Assembly: GCA_035048495.1 (NCBI GenBank)
Contig: CM068544.1
Coordinates: 47,455,893 to 47,519,892 of the forward strand
Direction: 5' to 3'
Length of the DNA stretch: 64,000 bases
Source of the DNA: Euptelea pleiosperma
Taxonomy: Eukaryota > Streptophyta > Magnoliopsida > Ranunculales > Eupteleaceae
Below the pieces are notes generated by a model. The model did no database searches. It was not told where the DNA came from and saw nothing but the letters and a program-made list of their open reading frames with translations. Both the position numbers and the translations under genes were made by a program. Positions 45,747-56,879 of this stretch are shown here, in pieces. How positions within the stretch are numbered: position 1 is the stretch's first letter; each line of letters begins with the position of its first letter.

Positions 45747-46442
45747 TGTCATATGGTCCCTAGGCGTGGCCCACCCTTTCTGGTGGGCCACAAGTTCATA
45801 GCCCAAAAGTCACGCTGGTCGAATCGAAAGCCTTTTCCTGGAATGATTCCCACACTTGTACCGGGTCCTAGAGTTTTTATGGTTAAGAACTTAAGATTTC
45901 CCCATTAAGCCTATCAGCATTCAAGAGTGGGTTTAGCAAATGAACAGTCTGGATGAATGAGACGGTCGGTCCAGGTAAAGTAACCAGCTTTCCGACTTTG
46001 ACGAATCTTTTTTAGATTTGACTCAATATATTCCCAGTAATGACTTTGACTTACATCGTCCGACTGTAGTTCAACGCTGCAGGTCCCAGCTATTATTACC
46101 ACTAGGTGACAATATCTGAACCGGGCCCACTTTTAACTTATTTTTGGTTGCCTAACCTCGAAGTTCCTACATGGTGCCAGCCCGTCTGCTTTCCATAGGG
46201 CCACCCTTGTGGGCGCACTTAACACATGACGCCCCCCAGCGTATTTTAGCGCATTTAAATACAAAATCAACGTAGAAGAAGAAAAAGTGAAAAACCATCG
46301 CATTCTATTGCTTTTCCGATAAAAAACAGTTGACCTCAGAAAACGATCGTCCGCGGTTGAGTGTTTGAACGTTTGAGCTGTAATCGCCATTTCTGACGAC
46401 TTGGTCTCTCACAAAAATTAACAAAAAAATAAAAGCTAATTG

Positions 46443-46620
46443 TTGGATGGGGGAAAAATCTATGATACAGACTTCTATATCAAATTTTGGATGCAGAGAA
46501 GCCCCTCTATTTGCCACGTAGTAGACTCTTTAGTGGCCACTGGACACCTTGGAGTTTGATTAATGATTCCTAGCCATTAGATTTGAGCACTGTGATGGTC
46601 TTCAATATGTGCGTACGGGC
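46443..46620. repeat. Half M2 MITE
   Basis: The left arm only: gaaaaatctatgatacagac, tttgccacgtagtagactct and the start of the core. It breaks off at 'gagcactgtgatgg'. Confidence 0.55.
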
Positions 46621-46637
46621 ACTAGGGATGATGTAAC

Positions 46638-47038
46638 CATGGTTTTAAAAACCGCCGTTTTAACGGTAACGCCCCAAGCCCGTTTCCGTTAAAACCGTTT
46701 AAACACGTTTTATCGGTTTTGAATAAAACGGCCGTTGTTTTGTTTTAATGACCGTTAAAATCGTTTAAACAGCCGTTTAATTCTAAAAAAATTTGTGAAA
46801 AAAAGGCCATTAAATCGGTTTAATTCCGTTAAAATCCGTTTAATTTCCATTAAATTCTATTTTTTTTATTTTCAAAATTTGAATTTCGGCGCCATTTTTT
46901 CCGTTAAAATCCGTGTAATTCAATTTTTTCCTTTTTCCATTTTTGCCCCTGGCCGTTTCAATCCGTTTTAAGGTTTAAAGTTTAAACAGTAACACCCCCA
47001 GTCCGTTTAACCGTTAAAACGGCTTCCTTTAAACCTTG
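46638..47038. mobile_element. hAT-I miniature element (AAACGG-word family)
   Basis: The ends are CATGGTTTTAAAAACCGCC and, mirrored, CAAGGTTTAAAGGAAGCC. The body is full of CCGTTTAAAC, AACGGCCG and CCGTTAAAA words. No target duplication is visible, perhaps because one flank has changed. It is 401 bp. Confidence 0.65.
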
Positions 47039-47424
47039 GACCGAGAGTTACAGGCTAGTTAGGGAATCTATCCCTCTTGAAAAAGAAAACGGGAAAACCG
47101 GTTGGCATGGTGTCCAGGTTTCCTTAAATACACGTGGCACTTCTTTATTGGTGTTGGACACCAAAATTATCATTAGGAGCTAAAGAAAAGCAAAAGGGTT
47201 TCAATTAAGGGAACAGACATTCAAATAAACGAATCCTTTTACTCCCACAGAAACCAGTCATGAATTGAAACCTTCTTCCCTCCTTCAAATCAATGTCCAG
47301 TCAGTGATCACTGAACCTAAAACGCATGTTAGAACAAATCCTACTTTTACACTCCCAAGTAATTGAAATATTAAAAAAAAAAAAAATCAGCAGAATTCCA
47401 GGATTCTGTTTTCCGTATGAATTT

Positions 47425-49809
47425 TCACTCGGAGGCAATAGAGATTGTAGCACTAGAGATGCTACCATGGCTGTCATCACAGAGAGCAAGCGCCCTCTCG
47501 AGGTTCATCACAATATCGGCCATGGTCGGCCGCTCCTTCCCTTCCAAGTTCACACAATGTATAGCTGTATACGCCACCAGCTCAACAGCATCCGCTTCGT
47601 TTATCTCCGGTGCACCCACCCTCACATCCAACACCCTCACCAACTCCCCCGCCAAAATCTTCGGCACCGTAAAGTCCACCACGCTTATAGGACCTCCTCC
47701 ATCTTCTTCATCTTTGAATATCGCTCTCCTCCCTGTCAACAGCTCCAACAACACCACCCCAAGACCATAAACATCACTTTTTGCAGTCAGAACGTTTAGT
47801 CCATAATACTCAGGATCCATATACCCAACTGTCCCCGCCGCCCTCATCGACATATACTCTCCTTCAAATTCTGGACCCATTAAAGATAATCCGAAATCAG
47901 ATACTTTGGCCATCCAATTTGAATCCAATAAGATGTTAGAAGATTTTATATCTCTATGAATTATAGGTGGTACTGCGTAATTGTGTAGATATTCAATCCC
48001 TCTTGCAGCATCTAATGAAATTTTAATCCTCATTTTCCATGAATTCACAAGACTGCTACTTTTTTCGGTGTTGTTCTTCGAATGTAGATGATCGTAGAGT
48101 GCACCATTTTTCATGAATTCGTATACCAGAAGCCTTTCATCCTTCTCTTCGCAAAAACCCACAAACCCAACAAGGTGTTTGTGGTGGAGACGAGATAGGA
48201 AAGCTAATTCTGACTGGAATGCGCTTTCTTTCTCTTGGTACTTCTTTGCCTTGGTACCAGTTTCTCCCCTTTTGATCGCAACTTTGCGACCGTCGGTAAG
48301 CTTACCCTTGTACACTGTCCCGAAACTCCCGGCCCCAATCTTGTTCTCCAAGGAGAAATCGTCAGTGGCAGCAGCAAGCTCTGCTAGAGAAAATTCCTCG
48401 GCCCTTTCGGTGTGCTTCGACGATGTCCCACTTCTTTGCCGCCTCATTGCACGAGAGCTCTGGCGTCTGATGGTGGACGATCTCGAAAAAGGTGGGCTGA
48501 ACGGACCACTACCAGCCTGAGCAGAATTAGCATTTGCTCCCGTAATTGTGGGTTGAACGGAATTGTGGATTTTCTTGTGATTACAGCAGCAAATTCCAGT
48601 CCACATGCAGTATATAATAGTGCAAACACCGGAAAAAATTCCAATTGACCCAATAATGGCGAAAGCCAATAAACCCCTGTCTCTTGATTTCGAAGATGAC
48701 GATGGTGGAGAAAGTGGGGGCGGTGGCAATGGTGGAGGTGACGATGACACTGGTTGGTCACATAGGCGGCATATATTAGCAGAACCAGAACAGAGAGTTT
48801 CAGAGTCAGGATATATACCACATCTACATGAAGCTTCAGTACATGGTCCTGGAACAATCTTTGGCAATAGATGAACCATTTCTGAATTATTGTTCATAGA
48901 CCAGCCCGGTCCCCAGCAAATCAGGGAGAAATTCGCCATCGTCAATCCGCAAGTGAAATTCGAACCTGCAACTATCGACGCAAACGAATAATCCTCCGTG
49001 CCATTGCCGGAAAATTCTCCTCCTCCTCCCCAACAAACCACTGAATCATTTAATGTCCGAATTGCACAGCTATGTTGCACTCCCAATGCCAAACCAGAAA
49101 ACTCGTACGCTTCTGAAGAAAATGGAACACCCAGCTGCCCCGAATTGTTGCTCCCTTTACAAATCAAAAACCCAGTTTGATTCAAACCACAAACATGAGA
49201 ATCCCCAGCTACTAAGCTTAGCATGGAAATGTTCCCAAATTGGTTCTGAATCTCCGCTCCCATAGTATTACTCCCCCAACAACGAACTGTACTGTTGGTC
49301 TCCAAAATCCCACAAGAAAACCCTCTCCCCGACGTAATTGACAGAAACTGTTCGACCCTCGGCGGCGACGGAAACATGTTTCCTTCTCCTCTCCAACAAT
49401 CAGCAACCCCTGTACCGTTCTCGATCGCGCAAACCTGATCCTCCCCCACCGTTAAATCCCTCAATCTAACGGTAGTATTGAAATAGACCCGTTTGGATTG
49501 AAAACTTGTGTTAGAAAATCCAGAATCCCAACAGAGGAAACTTAATCCGCCGGACCTCAGCCCGCAGAAGAAATTCCGACCACCGGAGATAGCTTCGTAA
49601 GAAATGTTCGGTTCGATGCGGATCCTCTGACCTGCCCGGTAACATTCGATCCTTTGATAGGGCTCTCCGGCCAATATGCCACAAACGGTGCCGGAACCGT
49701 AGCTGACGGCGATAGTGGAAGCTGAGCCGAACCCATGTACCAACACCGTCGGGAAAATAACCGTGATGAAGAGAAGAGTAACGGTGACGGAGAGAGGAGT
49801 TATCGTCAT
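47425..49809 (-). CDS. CCR4: CRINKLY4-related receptor-like kinase (CCR4-like), intronless, complete
   Basis: The single open frame encodes 794 aa. Residues 1-25 are a signal peptide. Residues 30-350 hold cysteine- and glycine-rich RCC1-like repeats (VCGI, FFCGL, VCAI, FSCGI and similar, each followed by a WG or CW motif), as in CRINKLY4 ectodomains. A short proline-rich stretch precedes one membrane helix (about 380-402). The cytoplasmic Ser/Thr kinase has a glycine loop GAGSFG (492-497), VAIK lysine K513, HRDIKSSN with catalytic D620, and DFG at 639-641. All key residues are present, so an active kinase is expected. The family acts at the plasma membrane in developmental signalling; the ligand is unknown. 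Arabidopsis CCR4 is likewise intronless, but CCR3 or another CCR paralogue remains possible. The gene is convergent with NFXL2. Confidence 0.93.
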   Translation of the reverse strand: MTITPLSVTVTLLFITVIFPTVLVHGFGSASTIAVSYGSGTVCGILAGEPYQRIECYRAGQRIRIEPNISYEAISGGRNFFCGLRSGGLSFLCWDSGFSNTSFQSKRVYFNTTVRLRDLTVGEDQVCAIENGTGVADCWRGEGNMFPSPPRVEQFLSITSGRGFSCGILETNSTVRCWGSNTMGAEIQNQFGNISMLSLVAGDSHVCGLNQTGFLICKGSNNSGQLGVPFSSEAYEFSGLALGVQHSCAIRTLNDSVVCWGGGGEFSGNGTEDYSFASIVAGSNFTCGLTMANFSLICWGPGWSMNNNSEMVHLLPKIVPGPCTEASCRCGIYPDSETLCSGSANICRLCDQPVSSSPPPLPPPPLSPPSSSSKSRDRGLLAFAIIGSIGIFSGVCTIIYCMWTGICCCNHKKIHNSVQPTITGANANSAQAGSGPFSPPFSRSSTIRRQSSRAMRRQRSGTSSKHTERAEEFSLAELAAATDDFSLENKIGAGSFGTVYKGKLTDGRKVAIKRGETGTKAKKYQEKESAFQSELAFLSRLHHKHLVGFVGFCEEKDERLLVYEFMKNGALYDHLHSKNNTEKSSSLVNSWKMRIKISLDAARGIEYLHNYAVPPIIHRDIKSSNILLDSNWMAKVSDFGLSLMGPEFEGEYMSMRAAGTVGYMDPEYYGLNVLTAKSDVYGLGVVLLELLTGRRAIFKDEEDGGGPISVVDFTVPKILAGELVRVLDVRVGAPEINEADAVELVAYTAIHCVNLEGKERPTMADIVMNLERALALCDDSHGSISSATISIASE

Positions 49810-50180
49810 CTGACGAAGTGTGATTTAACGGCGAGGACGAAATCTGTTTTCTTCTTCATTGGCGGAGACTTCACGGAGAGGGGAGAGGAGAACGGAGAGA
49901 GAAATGGAGAATAATAGAATTATAAGACGCAGGTGAACGCGTGGCTGTATAAGTTGAGATTCTTGAGATTTCGGGGATCCGAGATCAAATGCAAATGCGA
50001 ATCTAATTAATCTAAAATTCAGATTCAAATTCAAATGCAGACTTACGGCGGCGGACTGAGACAAAGCGAGTGACAAAGCGGGGGTTGTTTCGCGTCTTCT
50101 CGTTGGCTGCTTTTTTATGTTTCTCCTTTTGGTCCGTTGGTCAAACACGCTGGCGCTGCGGAGCAAAGTCAGCAAACCAT
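49810..50180 (-). promoter_or_regulatory. CCR4-like 5' leader/proximal promoter
   Basis: Upstream (minus strand) of the start codon the DNA is CT-rich and contains an upstream open frame (50175-49825). I regard this frame as non-coding leader unless shown otherwise. No TATA element can be assigned with confidence. Confidence 0.35.
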
Positions 50181-50215
50181 TTCATTAAGACCGTCAACTT
50201 CAAGATGAGCTGAGG

Positions 50216-50320
50216 TCCCATCGTCTCGACGGTAGGAGTAAACTTCGCTCACACCATGCTGTGAGCGAAGCCGATCACAGCCCACAATTCGAGCTACGTG
50301 GCACACTCTCAGTGTACGCT
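50216..50320. repeat. M1 MITE end fragment upstream of the CCR4-like gene
   Basis: The text 'ggagtaaacttcgctcacac', 'gcccacaattcgagctacgtggcacactc' (here split as gcccacaatt...gctacgtggc) matches the elaborated M1 end at 5455-5550. It carries TACGTGGC at 50295-50302, an ABRE-type core about 485 bp before the CCR4-like start codon. Confidence 0.55.
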
Positions 50321-50340
50321 GTCTTAAAGCATTGCACCAT

Positions 50341-51379
50341 TGAAGCATGTCGTGTCAAATATAGCATTTTGACAGTGTAGTCGTCTCAAAATAGCATTAA
50401 GATAGCATTTTGACATTTTAGCGAGGGGGATGTTCTAACCATCTCAAACTTGAGTAAACTCAATTGAAGCCCTTGTGAAGAAAAACTGTTTCTTAAACAC
50501 TTAAACCCAACAAAAACTCGGCTCCAAGGCTTAAAATTTCAATTTTGCATACCATTTTGGTGAAGGCAGAAATTTTTTGTTTAAAATAATAATAAAAAAG
50601 TTGAAATCAAGATTATTGAGGAAATTTTGAAATTTCACGAAATATTCAATTTTTGTTTGGGAAAAACAATAAAAAAAAAAAAGAAAATCGCTACTCCTAG
50701 CTATTACACTGCACCTGCACAATTGACGACATTCGTGGGATATTTTCGTTAGCTTTGAAATTCTGTACGAAATTGTTTTTTTTGAAAATTTTTAATAAAT
50801 TTATTCCCACGTTTGTATTCTCTTCTACAACATAAAGGTCAATTTATCTCTTCTTTTTCGATCAGGTCTAGTCAAGAAGGCTCTTGAGACCTTGATCTTA
50901 AGATAAACATTTTTGAATGGGAGAGTGGGCAACTTGGTTTTTTGTTGGATTCTCTGAGATGTTATATTGTATTAAACATTGAGGAGGACTATCTGTACTA
51001 GGCCCATTAATTCCAAATCGGCGTGTTTCTCCATAAGTTATTTCTATGATCTCCTATATCTTCCTTTCACTCACACCCCTACCTTGGTATTTAGAAACCT
51101 ATAGTTCCTATGAAAATCCACTTTTTTTATTAGGATAGTTCTTTAAACAAATTACTCACTAACGACAACTTGATCGCTAGAAAACGGAAATTTGTCAATT
51201 ACTATGTAATATGTAAATCTAATGGAATATACAAACCATATCCTCTTGCATTGTGGCTTCGTCGTACAATTGTGGTTATACTTTTAGGTGAAGCTTGTCT
51301 TTCTTGGGTGATGCCACAGCCTATTGGAGCTTCGTTGAGTGGGTGGCCCAAACTTGTTCTCTCAGGTAAAACGAAGACC
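50341..51379. other. Intergenic, nothing recognised
   Basis: AT-rich DNA without a clear repeat structure or gene. Confidence 0.5.
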
Positions 51380-51485
51380 CTATGTAGGATCTCCTCACCA
51401 TAGAGATCATCATCACAAAAAATCGGCCCTTGATTCATCTTCTATGTGGGTCCACCAAATGGTTGTCCCCTTATCCCAACCCATA
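51380..51485. repeat. M4 MITE end fragment
   Basis: 'gatctcctcaccatagagat' followed by 'cccttgattcatcttctatg' is the right arm of M4. The left arm is missing. Confidence 0.5.
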
Positions 51486-52296
51486 TCAAGGTGCCTTTAT
51501 TCTTCTAGGGATCTATCTCACCTGAGATAAGAGAAGTTTTCTTTAGTGATTTGGTGTTCAGGTTTAATAAGACTTTTTTATTGTTTTCTTTTGACCATCT
51601 CCTTTTCTTTTCTGAGATCCTCTCAATCTCCTTTTAATGTGTTAAAATATTCAAAATTTAAGACTAGAAATTCGATTTTTTTATATGAATTTCAGTTTCA
51701 CATAACCCAAAATTTCAAACATTTCAGCAAAATTTAAAACCCTGCTTGGTTCTCACTTGCACCCACTTGTACACGTCGAAACGAGTAAAAGAAACCTTGT
51801 TACCAAACACCCATTTAGTGATCTCTACGTTCTCACACAACACACAAGAGACGATGCCGCAGGGAAAAAATCAACCCTGAATGGATGTGCAACTATAACC
51901 ATCCACTTTTTTCCCCTTGCAATGGGATGAAAGTCTGGTCAGGAAAAAAGTCCACAGATCAGATGGTTGAGCTTCTCTGATTGGTTTGACTGATACCGTT
52001 TGGTCCTACCTTCTAAACCCTTCGAATGACACAGAGTCAGGTTGTAGATGTCATCAACTTCCAGATAAACTCCTGTGTGAAATGACCAGAAACTCCTTTT
52101 CTTTCCAGTCTTGAGTCTTCCGGAGTAGTTGAATTGAACAAGTCTTCGAAACTTATCATGAGTCATCTTCTTGTGTAAATTATAATTTTTCAGTTTTGAT
52201 GAGTAATAATGATTACCGGTTCTTTTTTTCAGAGAAATTTGGTAGTTCTAGAAAGTTACAAAGGATGTCTGTTTCACACACGGCCACAATTTTCCT
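51486..52296. other. Intergenic; unidentified 75-codon frame on the minus strand
   Basis: The minus-strand frame 52166-51939 (MTHDKFRRLVQFNYSGRLKT...) reads like real protein but matches nothing I recognise. It could be a gene scrap. The rest is unremarkable. Confidence 0.3.
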
Positions 52297-52730
52297 AGGG
52301 GAAATTTATTTGCACCCCACGAATTGTGCAAGCACCCCGAGCAAAACTCTGCTGACCGCACACAATAGGAGGCCATGTGGTACACCTCTAGAGGACGATA
52401 ACCGTATGGATGTTTGGCCAGTCCCTAGGTGGGCCTACAAATCAAAAATCAGCTTGATCGGTGGTTTCAAACCTTTGGATCCTTGTACCAAAATGATGGT
52501 CAATAATGCTTAAATTTCTACTGATAAAATCAACCCATGAAATGACTCCAATCCAATGCTTAGACATAACTGGTCAGACTGATTTTTGGTTTATGGGCCC
52601 ATATGGGGATTGGCCAAACATCCATACGGTCAGCGTCCTCTAGAACTGTTCCACGTGGCTCCTATTGTGGGCCGTCAGTGAAGTTTTATTTGGGTGCTTG
52701 CACAATTTGTGGGTGCAAATAAATTTCTCC
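52297..52730. mobile_element. M1-type MITE with an extra outer inverted repeat
   Basis: The ends are GGGGAAATTTATTTGCACCC and GGGTGCAAATAAATTTCTCC. The flanks TTTTCCTA (52289-52296) and TTTTCCAA (52731-52738) match at 7 of 8. Inside these lies an M1 body, with 'gcaaaactctgctgacc' and 'ggtcagcg...ccacgtggctcc'. So M1 is enclosed by, or has gained, new termini. It is 434 bp and non-coding. Confidence 0.75.
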
Positions 52731-52919
52731 TTTTCCAAAGAAAAAAAAAGGAAATTAAGGGGGGAATCCCCCCCCACCCCCATTAATCAAATTACCAAAA
52801 CGCCCTTGCTGTATCTTGAAAATTAACTTAGCCATTGCACATGATGTACTTTGCAAGGCGTGCGAATTGCACTTTTCTAAATTGGTGGCAATTTATGATG
52901 CAATAAAAGATGAACTTAA

Positions 52920-53245
52920 CAACGGTTTAAAAAGTGCCGTTATAACGGTATGATTAACTGGGGCTGTTACCGTTAGGTGTTAACACACGGGACCAATAAC
53001 AGGAAAATAACGGAAAAAACAGATCTAAAATTCAAAATTTTAAAATTTCAGTAAATTTTACAGTGAAAAAAAAATTGTTATATTCTTTTCATAACGGCCA
53101 TTCTTTGCAAAACAACACCCTTTATAACGAAAATAACGGCCCTTTATTTTCTGAACATTAAGATGTTATGTAACACAACGGGGAGGTCCATCTCCATTAC
53201 AACGGCCGTTACTTTCGTTATAACAGCCATTTTTTTAAATCATTA
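52920..53245. mobile_element. hAT-I relative using TTATAACGG words
   Basis: It begins CAACGGTTTAAAAAGTGCCG. The right end, mirrored, reads AATGATTTAAAAAAATGGC. Inside are CCGTTATAACGG, ATAACGGCC and GGCCGTTA words. The target duplication is unclear. Confidence 0.5.
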
Positions 53246-53359
53246 TTTTAACCACTCAATCTATGGCCTTTCTTTTGTAGACTCGTTTGACATATTTCAT
53301 CACCATCAAAAGAGAATTTGATCGCATCGAATCATGTCAGTTTTTCGGCATAGGAAATT

Positions 53360-53700
53360 CTCCTAGTTGCAACCATAGTTAGTAAACTCTTGAATTATTC
53401 ATGAAAAATTTGCGAACCGCATGAATTATTTAAAAAAGAACAAAAAAATGTCCAATTCAAAGGTTGGGAAAAATTCGCGCATTTTTTAACATGATCGAAT
53501 AATTCGGGAACTTTCTGAATTAATTCCGGACTATTCGTTTTTGAACATGAAAAATCATTTTATAAGACAAAAAGTTGTCTACATTTCACTTTTTTTGTTT
53601 TGTTTTATTTTAATTATTTGTTGTCTAATTTTTTAAGGCATTTTTAAATTACAAACCCGAACTGTACTCAAACATTTCTTGAACCGCATTTTTGCCGCAC
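53360..53700. repeat. Unclassified word-rich repeat
   Basis: Repeated GAATTATTC, ATTCGCG/CGCGAA and 'gaaccgca' words in both orientations resemble the other word-families, but the ends could not be set. Confidence 0.35.
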
Positions 53701-53766
53701 TCCGTATTGCCAATTATAATTTGTAACATATCAAATGTTGCTTTGGCCTTAGTGCATTTTTTTCTG

Positions 53767-54048
53767 GGCCCGGCTAACCGGGTGGATATTTAAATATCAG
53801 CTTGATTGATAATTTTTGTATTTTAGTGTTAGTAGTTAGTTCCCAACAAACAATGGAGCTGAAATTTCTGTATAGAATTTTGCAAATTTTAAGATTTGAT
53901 TTTAACCGTTGGATTCGAGTATTTTTTTTTTTGCCAATTTTATGGGTAGTTAATCAAATGGCTAGAAATTATCAATAAAGTTTATTTTTGTTATGTACGT
54001 CTACCAAGGTGCGGGGTAAACATCCATGCGGTTAGTGGGCCCAAAAAA
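53767..54048. repeat. M3/M2-type MITE remnant
   Basis: It contains 'gggcccggctaaccgggtgg', 'tatcagcttgattgataatt' and 'aaacatccatgcggttagtg', the shared MITE core, with poor ends. Confidence 0.5.
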
Positions 54049-54063
54049 ATGACCTATATAGGG

Positions 54064-54393
54064 CAAGGTTTAAAGGAGGCCGCTTTAACGGTCTGGGGGT
54101 GTTACCGTTAAAACGGATTGAAACGGCGAGGGGCAAAAATGGAAAAAACAAAAAAAAGTGGTGATGAAATTTAAAATTTGAAAATTAAAAATTAAAAAAC
54201 AGAATTTAACGGCCGTTTTTTTTCACAAAATTTTCAGAATTTAACGGCTTTTAAAATGATTTTAACGTCCGTTAAAACAAAAATCATACAAAAAAAATGG
54301 CCGTTAAATTCAGAGCGTCAAAATGTATTTAAACGGTTTTAATGGAAACGGGTTTGGGGTGTTACCGTTTAAACGGCCGTTTTTAAAACAATG
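54064..54393. mobile_element. hAT-I miniature element (AAACGG-word family)
   Basis: Opposite orientation to the others: it starts CAAGGTTTAAAGGAGGCC and ends GGCCGTTTTTAAAACAATG. The flanks ATATAGGG and GTGTGGGG differ only by A/G transitions at three sites. The body is AACGG-word rich. Confidence 0.65.
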
Positions 54394-54448
54394 GTGTGGG
54401 GCTCCAAGAGCCTCTGCATCGACTGCATCCAAGTCCTCCGGGTTTAAT

Positions 54449-54479
<31 letters not shown>
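54449..54479 (+). repeat. Poly(G) run of 31
   Basis: Thirty-one consecutive G residues about 55 bp from the end of a hAT-I element. Such a tract could form G-quadruplexes and is also a known weak point for sequencing. Confidence 0.9.
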
Positions 54480-54482
<3 letters not shown>

Positions 54483-54872
54483 TTTTTTATCTAGACAAGC
54501 CACGTTTATTTCGTCAAATAGCACATGGGACGTGTTTGTAACACTTGTATACTTTTTTTATTTTTCGACATAATCTTCAATTGCAAGGTTTAAAATAACG
54601 AATGGTTATTACAGAAATGATACTGGTGGGCCCTTTTTGTAATTTCATGTTACGGTTTTTCCACATATTTTTATTATTAATATACATTTTATTTCTTGAA
54701 AACTTGAAAACTAATAAAATTTTCAACATCATAATGATCCTAAAATTATGCTTCAATCATTATAATTTACATAACTTGGCACCCAAGCATTATGCACTCT
54801 GCATTTAGCATCCATGCATTATGTGCAAATTGTTGAAAAATCTTAGACTTGCCATTAAGATGTTACTGAAAC

Positions 54873-55174
54873 CATGGTTTTAAAACACAGTCGTTTAATC
54901 GGTAACGCCCCAAGCCCCGTTTCCGTTAAAATCATTTAAACATGTTTTAACGTTTTTGAATTTAATGGCCGTTAAAATCGTTTAAACTGCCATTAAAATC
55001 ATTTAAACAGCTGTTAAATCCGTTTAATTCCGTTAATTTCTTTTTTCGGTTAAAATCTGTTAAATTCCATTTTTTCTATTTTTGCCCCTGGCCGTTTCAA
55101 TCCGTTTTAACGGCCGTTTAAACGGTAATGCCCCCAGTCCGTTTAACCATTAAAACGGCCTCCTTTAAACCTTG
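54873..55174. mobile_element. hAT-I miniature element with perfect 8-bp target duplication
   Basis: The ends are CATGGTTTTAAAACACAG and, mirrored, CAAGGTTTAAAGGAGGCC. ACTGAAAC is repeated exactly at 54865-54872 and 55175-55182. The 302-bp body is composed of CCGTTTAAAC, CCGTTAAAA and AACGGCCG words. This copy defines the family ends. Confidence 0.88.
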
Positions 55175-55198
55175 ACTGAAACTACAAAAAACCCATAA

Positions 55199-55473
55199 GG
55201 CGTGTTTGATTGAACAGAAAGTTTTCCTGAGAAAACACATATGGGAAATGCCTTAAATGACTGATTGATTACAACTGAGAACATATATTTTAATCATGTG
55301 AGAAAGTAAAAGCGTATTTTCAGGTGGAAATGAATTCTCACCTATCTGGATGGGAAATGGATTTCGGTCTAAGTAGGAAAAATTATACCAATTTAAAATG
55401 GCTATCTAATAATGGACAGTTGTGTTTTCTCAAGGAAAATGCAAATTTCCCACTTGGCAATCAAACACGCCCT
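55199..55473. mobile_element. Tourist-like MITE
   Basis: The left end GGCGTGTTTGATTG and the right end CAATCAAACACGCC are complementary. The internal text closely follows the copy at 3481-3788 (for example 'tctcacctatctggatgg'). TAA precedes the left end; the right flank is not a clear match. Confidence 0.65.
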
Positions 55474-55889
55474 TTGTAAATAAGGGGCACGTACAATCAG
55501 TTTTTAAAAAATCGGACCCAACTAACAATCCTACGGTCCAACCACATTTTCACATTGAACCGAAAGTTTAGAGAGAACTGTCGGTAACCGTTTTGAAACC
55601 TAAATGCTCCCTATTGGTAATACAAAAATTAGGGATTTTGTCTATGGTTCAAGAGAATGTTTTGGGAAAGTGAATATGATTTTCAAATGTAGGAGGATTC
55701 GTCCAAAATTTTAACTAAATCTTCAAGGTTTAGTTAACTAAATGCTTGGGTGCCAAGTTATGTGAAAATTTCTATGGAGCAAATGTTTGTTCCAACCCTC
55801 TCCAACAGGCCCAACCCTTGTTTAAAAAGTGATTAAGGTTGAGTTTAAGGCAGTTTAAGAGTCTAAGCCGTGCAAAAGGAATGGTTGGA

Positions 55890-56270
55890 GCCGGTGGCGG
55901 AGCCAGGATTTTGCTGAAGGGTGGGCAAAGTGACAAGTGACAGCCAATAATAGCTGATGATATCGGTACCAATTATTTTGAGTAAATCCGCAATAGACGT
56001 CATCAACAGTATGGCCACATGGCACACTCTTAGAGACCTCTGACTGTATGGATTTTTGGCCCATCCCTCCGTGGACCTACAGACCAAAAACCAGCCCGAG
56101 TAGTGATTTCTAACCTTTGAATTGGACTTTTTTTTATGGAAAATATTTAACTGTTGGATTTGAACATTATTTGAGGTAATTAGATCCAAAGGTTTGAAAT
56201 CACTAATGAGACTGATTTTTGGTTTGTAAGTCCACCTAGGGATGAGCCAAACATCCATACCATTAACTGT
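55890..56270. repeat. hAT end scrap plus M1 MITE remnant
   Basis: GGTGGCGGAGCCAGGATTTT at about 55893 resembles the end of Tip100-type hAT elements. From about 56000 an M1 half (ggccacatggcacactctta...gactgtatgg and its mirror gccaaacatccataccat) follows. The ends are eroded. Confidence 0.45.
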
Positions 56271-56384
56271 TGGATTCGACCATTCACCGTATGCACAAGC
56301 AAACAAAAGGTTCTTAAATTAAAAAATCTTACTTATTAAGTTTTGCCTTCTTATGTACATAGGGACTCCTAGAAGTAACTCGCA

Positions 56385-56560
56385 TGGGCAGTTCAGTTGG
56401 CTCGGTGACTTGGGTATGCTCCGGTCACGAGTTTGCCTTCTCCCGGGCTTACCCGATGCACGTTGCGGGTGATTGTGTGCATCCAATGGGGTTAGTCCTT
56501 CCTTGTTAGGGTCGGGACGCCCTTCGTTACCAAAATAAAAAGGTAAGCTAGGACCATGGT
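56385..56560 (+). mobile_element. Possible tRNA-derived SINE
   Basis: A-box-like 'gttcagttggctcggtgac' and B-box-like 'ggtcacgagtttgcc' are spaced as in tRNA genes. A tail ends in 'gttaccaaaataaaaagg'. The 3' body contains 'ggggttagtccttccttgtt'. The target duplication was not resolved. Confidence 0.5.
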
Positions 56561-56879
56561 ACTACTGAAACAATTGGAAAATTTTGCCTACTCATAGGAT
56601 TGAACCCCTGAACTCCCATGAGGGGATGGTACAAATCTACGATCCAGCCAAGCATGTGTTGTGTCCCTTGTTAACACCTCTAATTGCAATTATGAAGATC
56701 ATGTTACCTTACAATACCCATAGTTTGTGGACGTCAAGATAAGGGAAAATTTTTAATTTCTCTCTCACTGGGAGATAAAACTCAATTTCCTGGCCATGAG
56801 AGTACACCATGTGGCAACACTTTTGGGTCTACTGACCCATGAATGCTGGGCCCACTATTTGGTGGACTTATATACCAAT

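Noticed and set aside
49825..50175. 116-codon upstream frame before the CCR4-like gene
   Set aside because: It is low-complexity leader sequence with no domain. A uORF role cannot be judged without transcript data.
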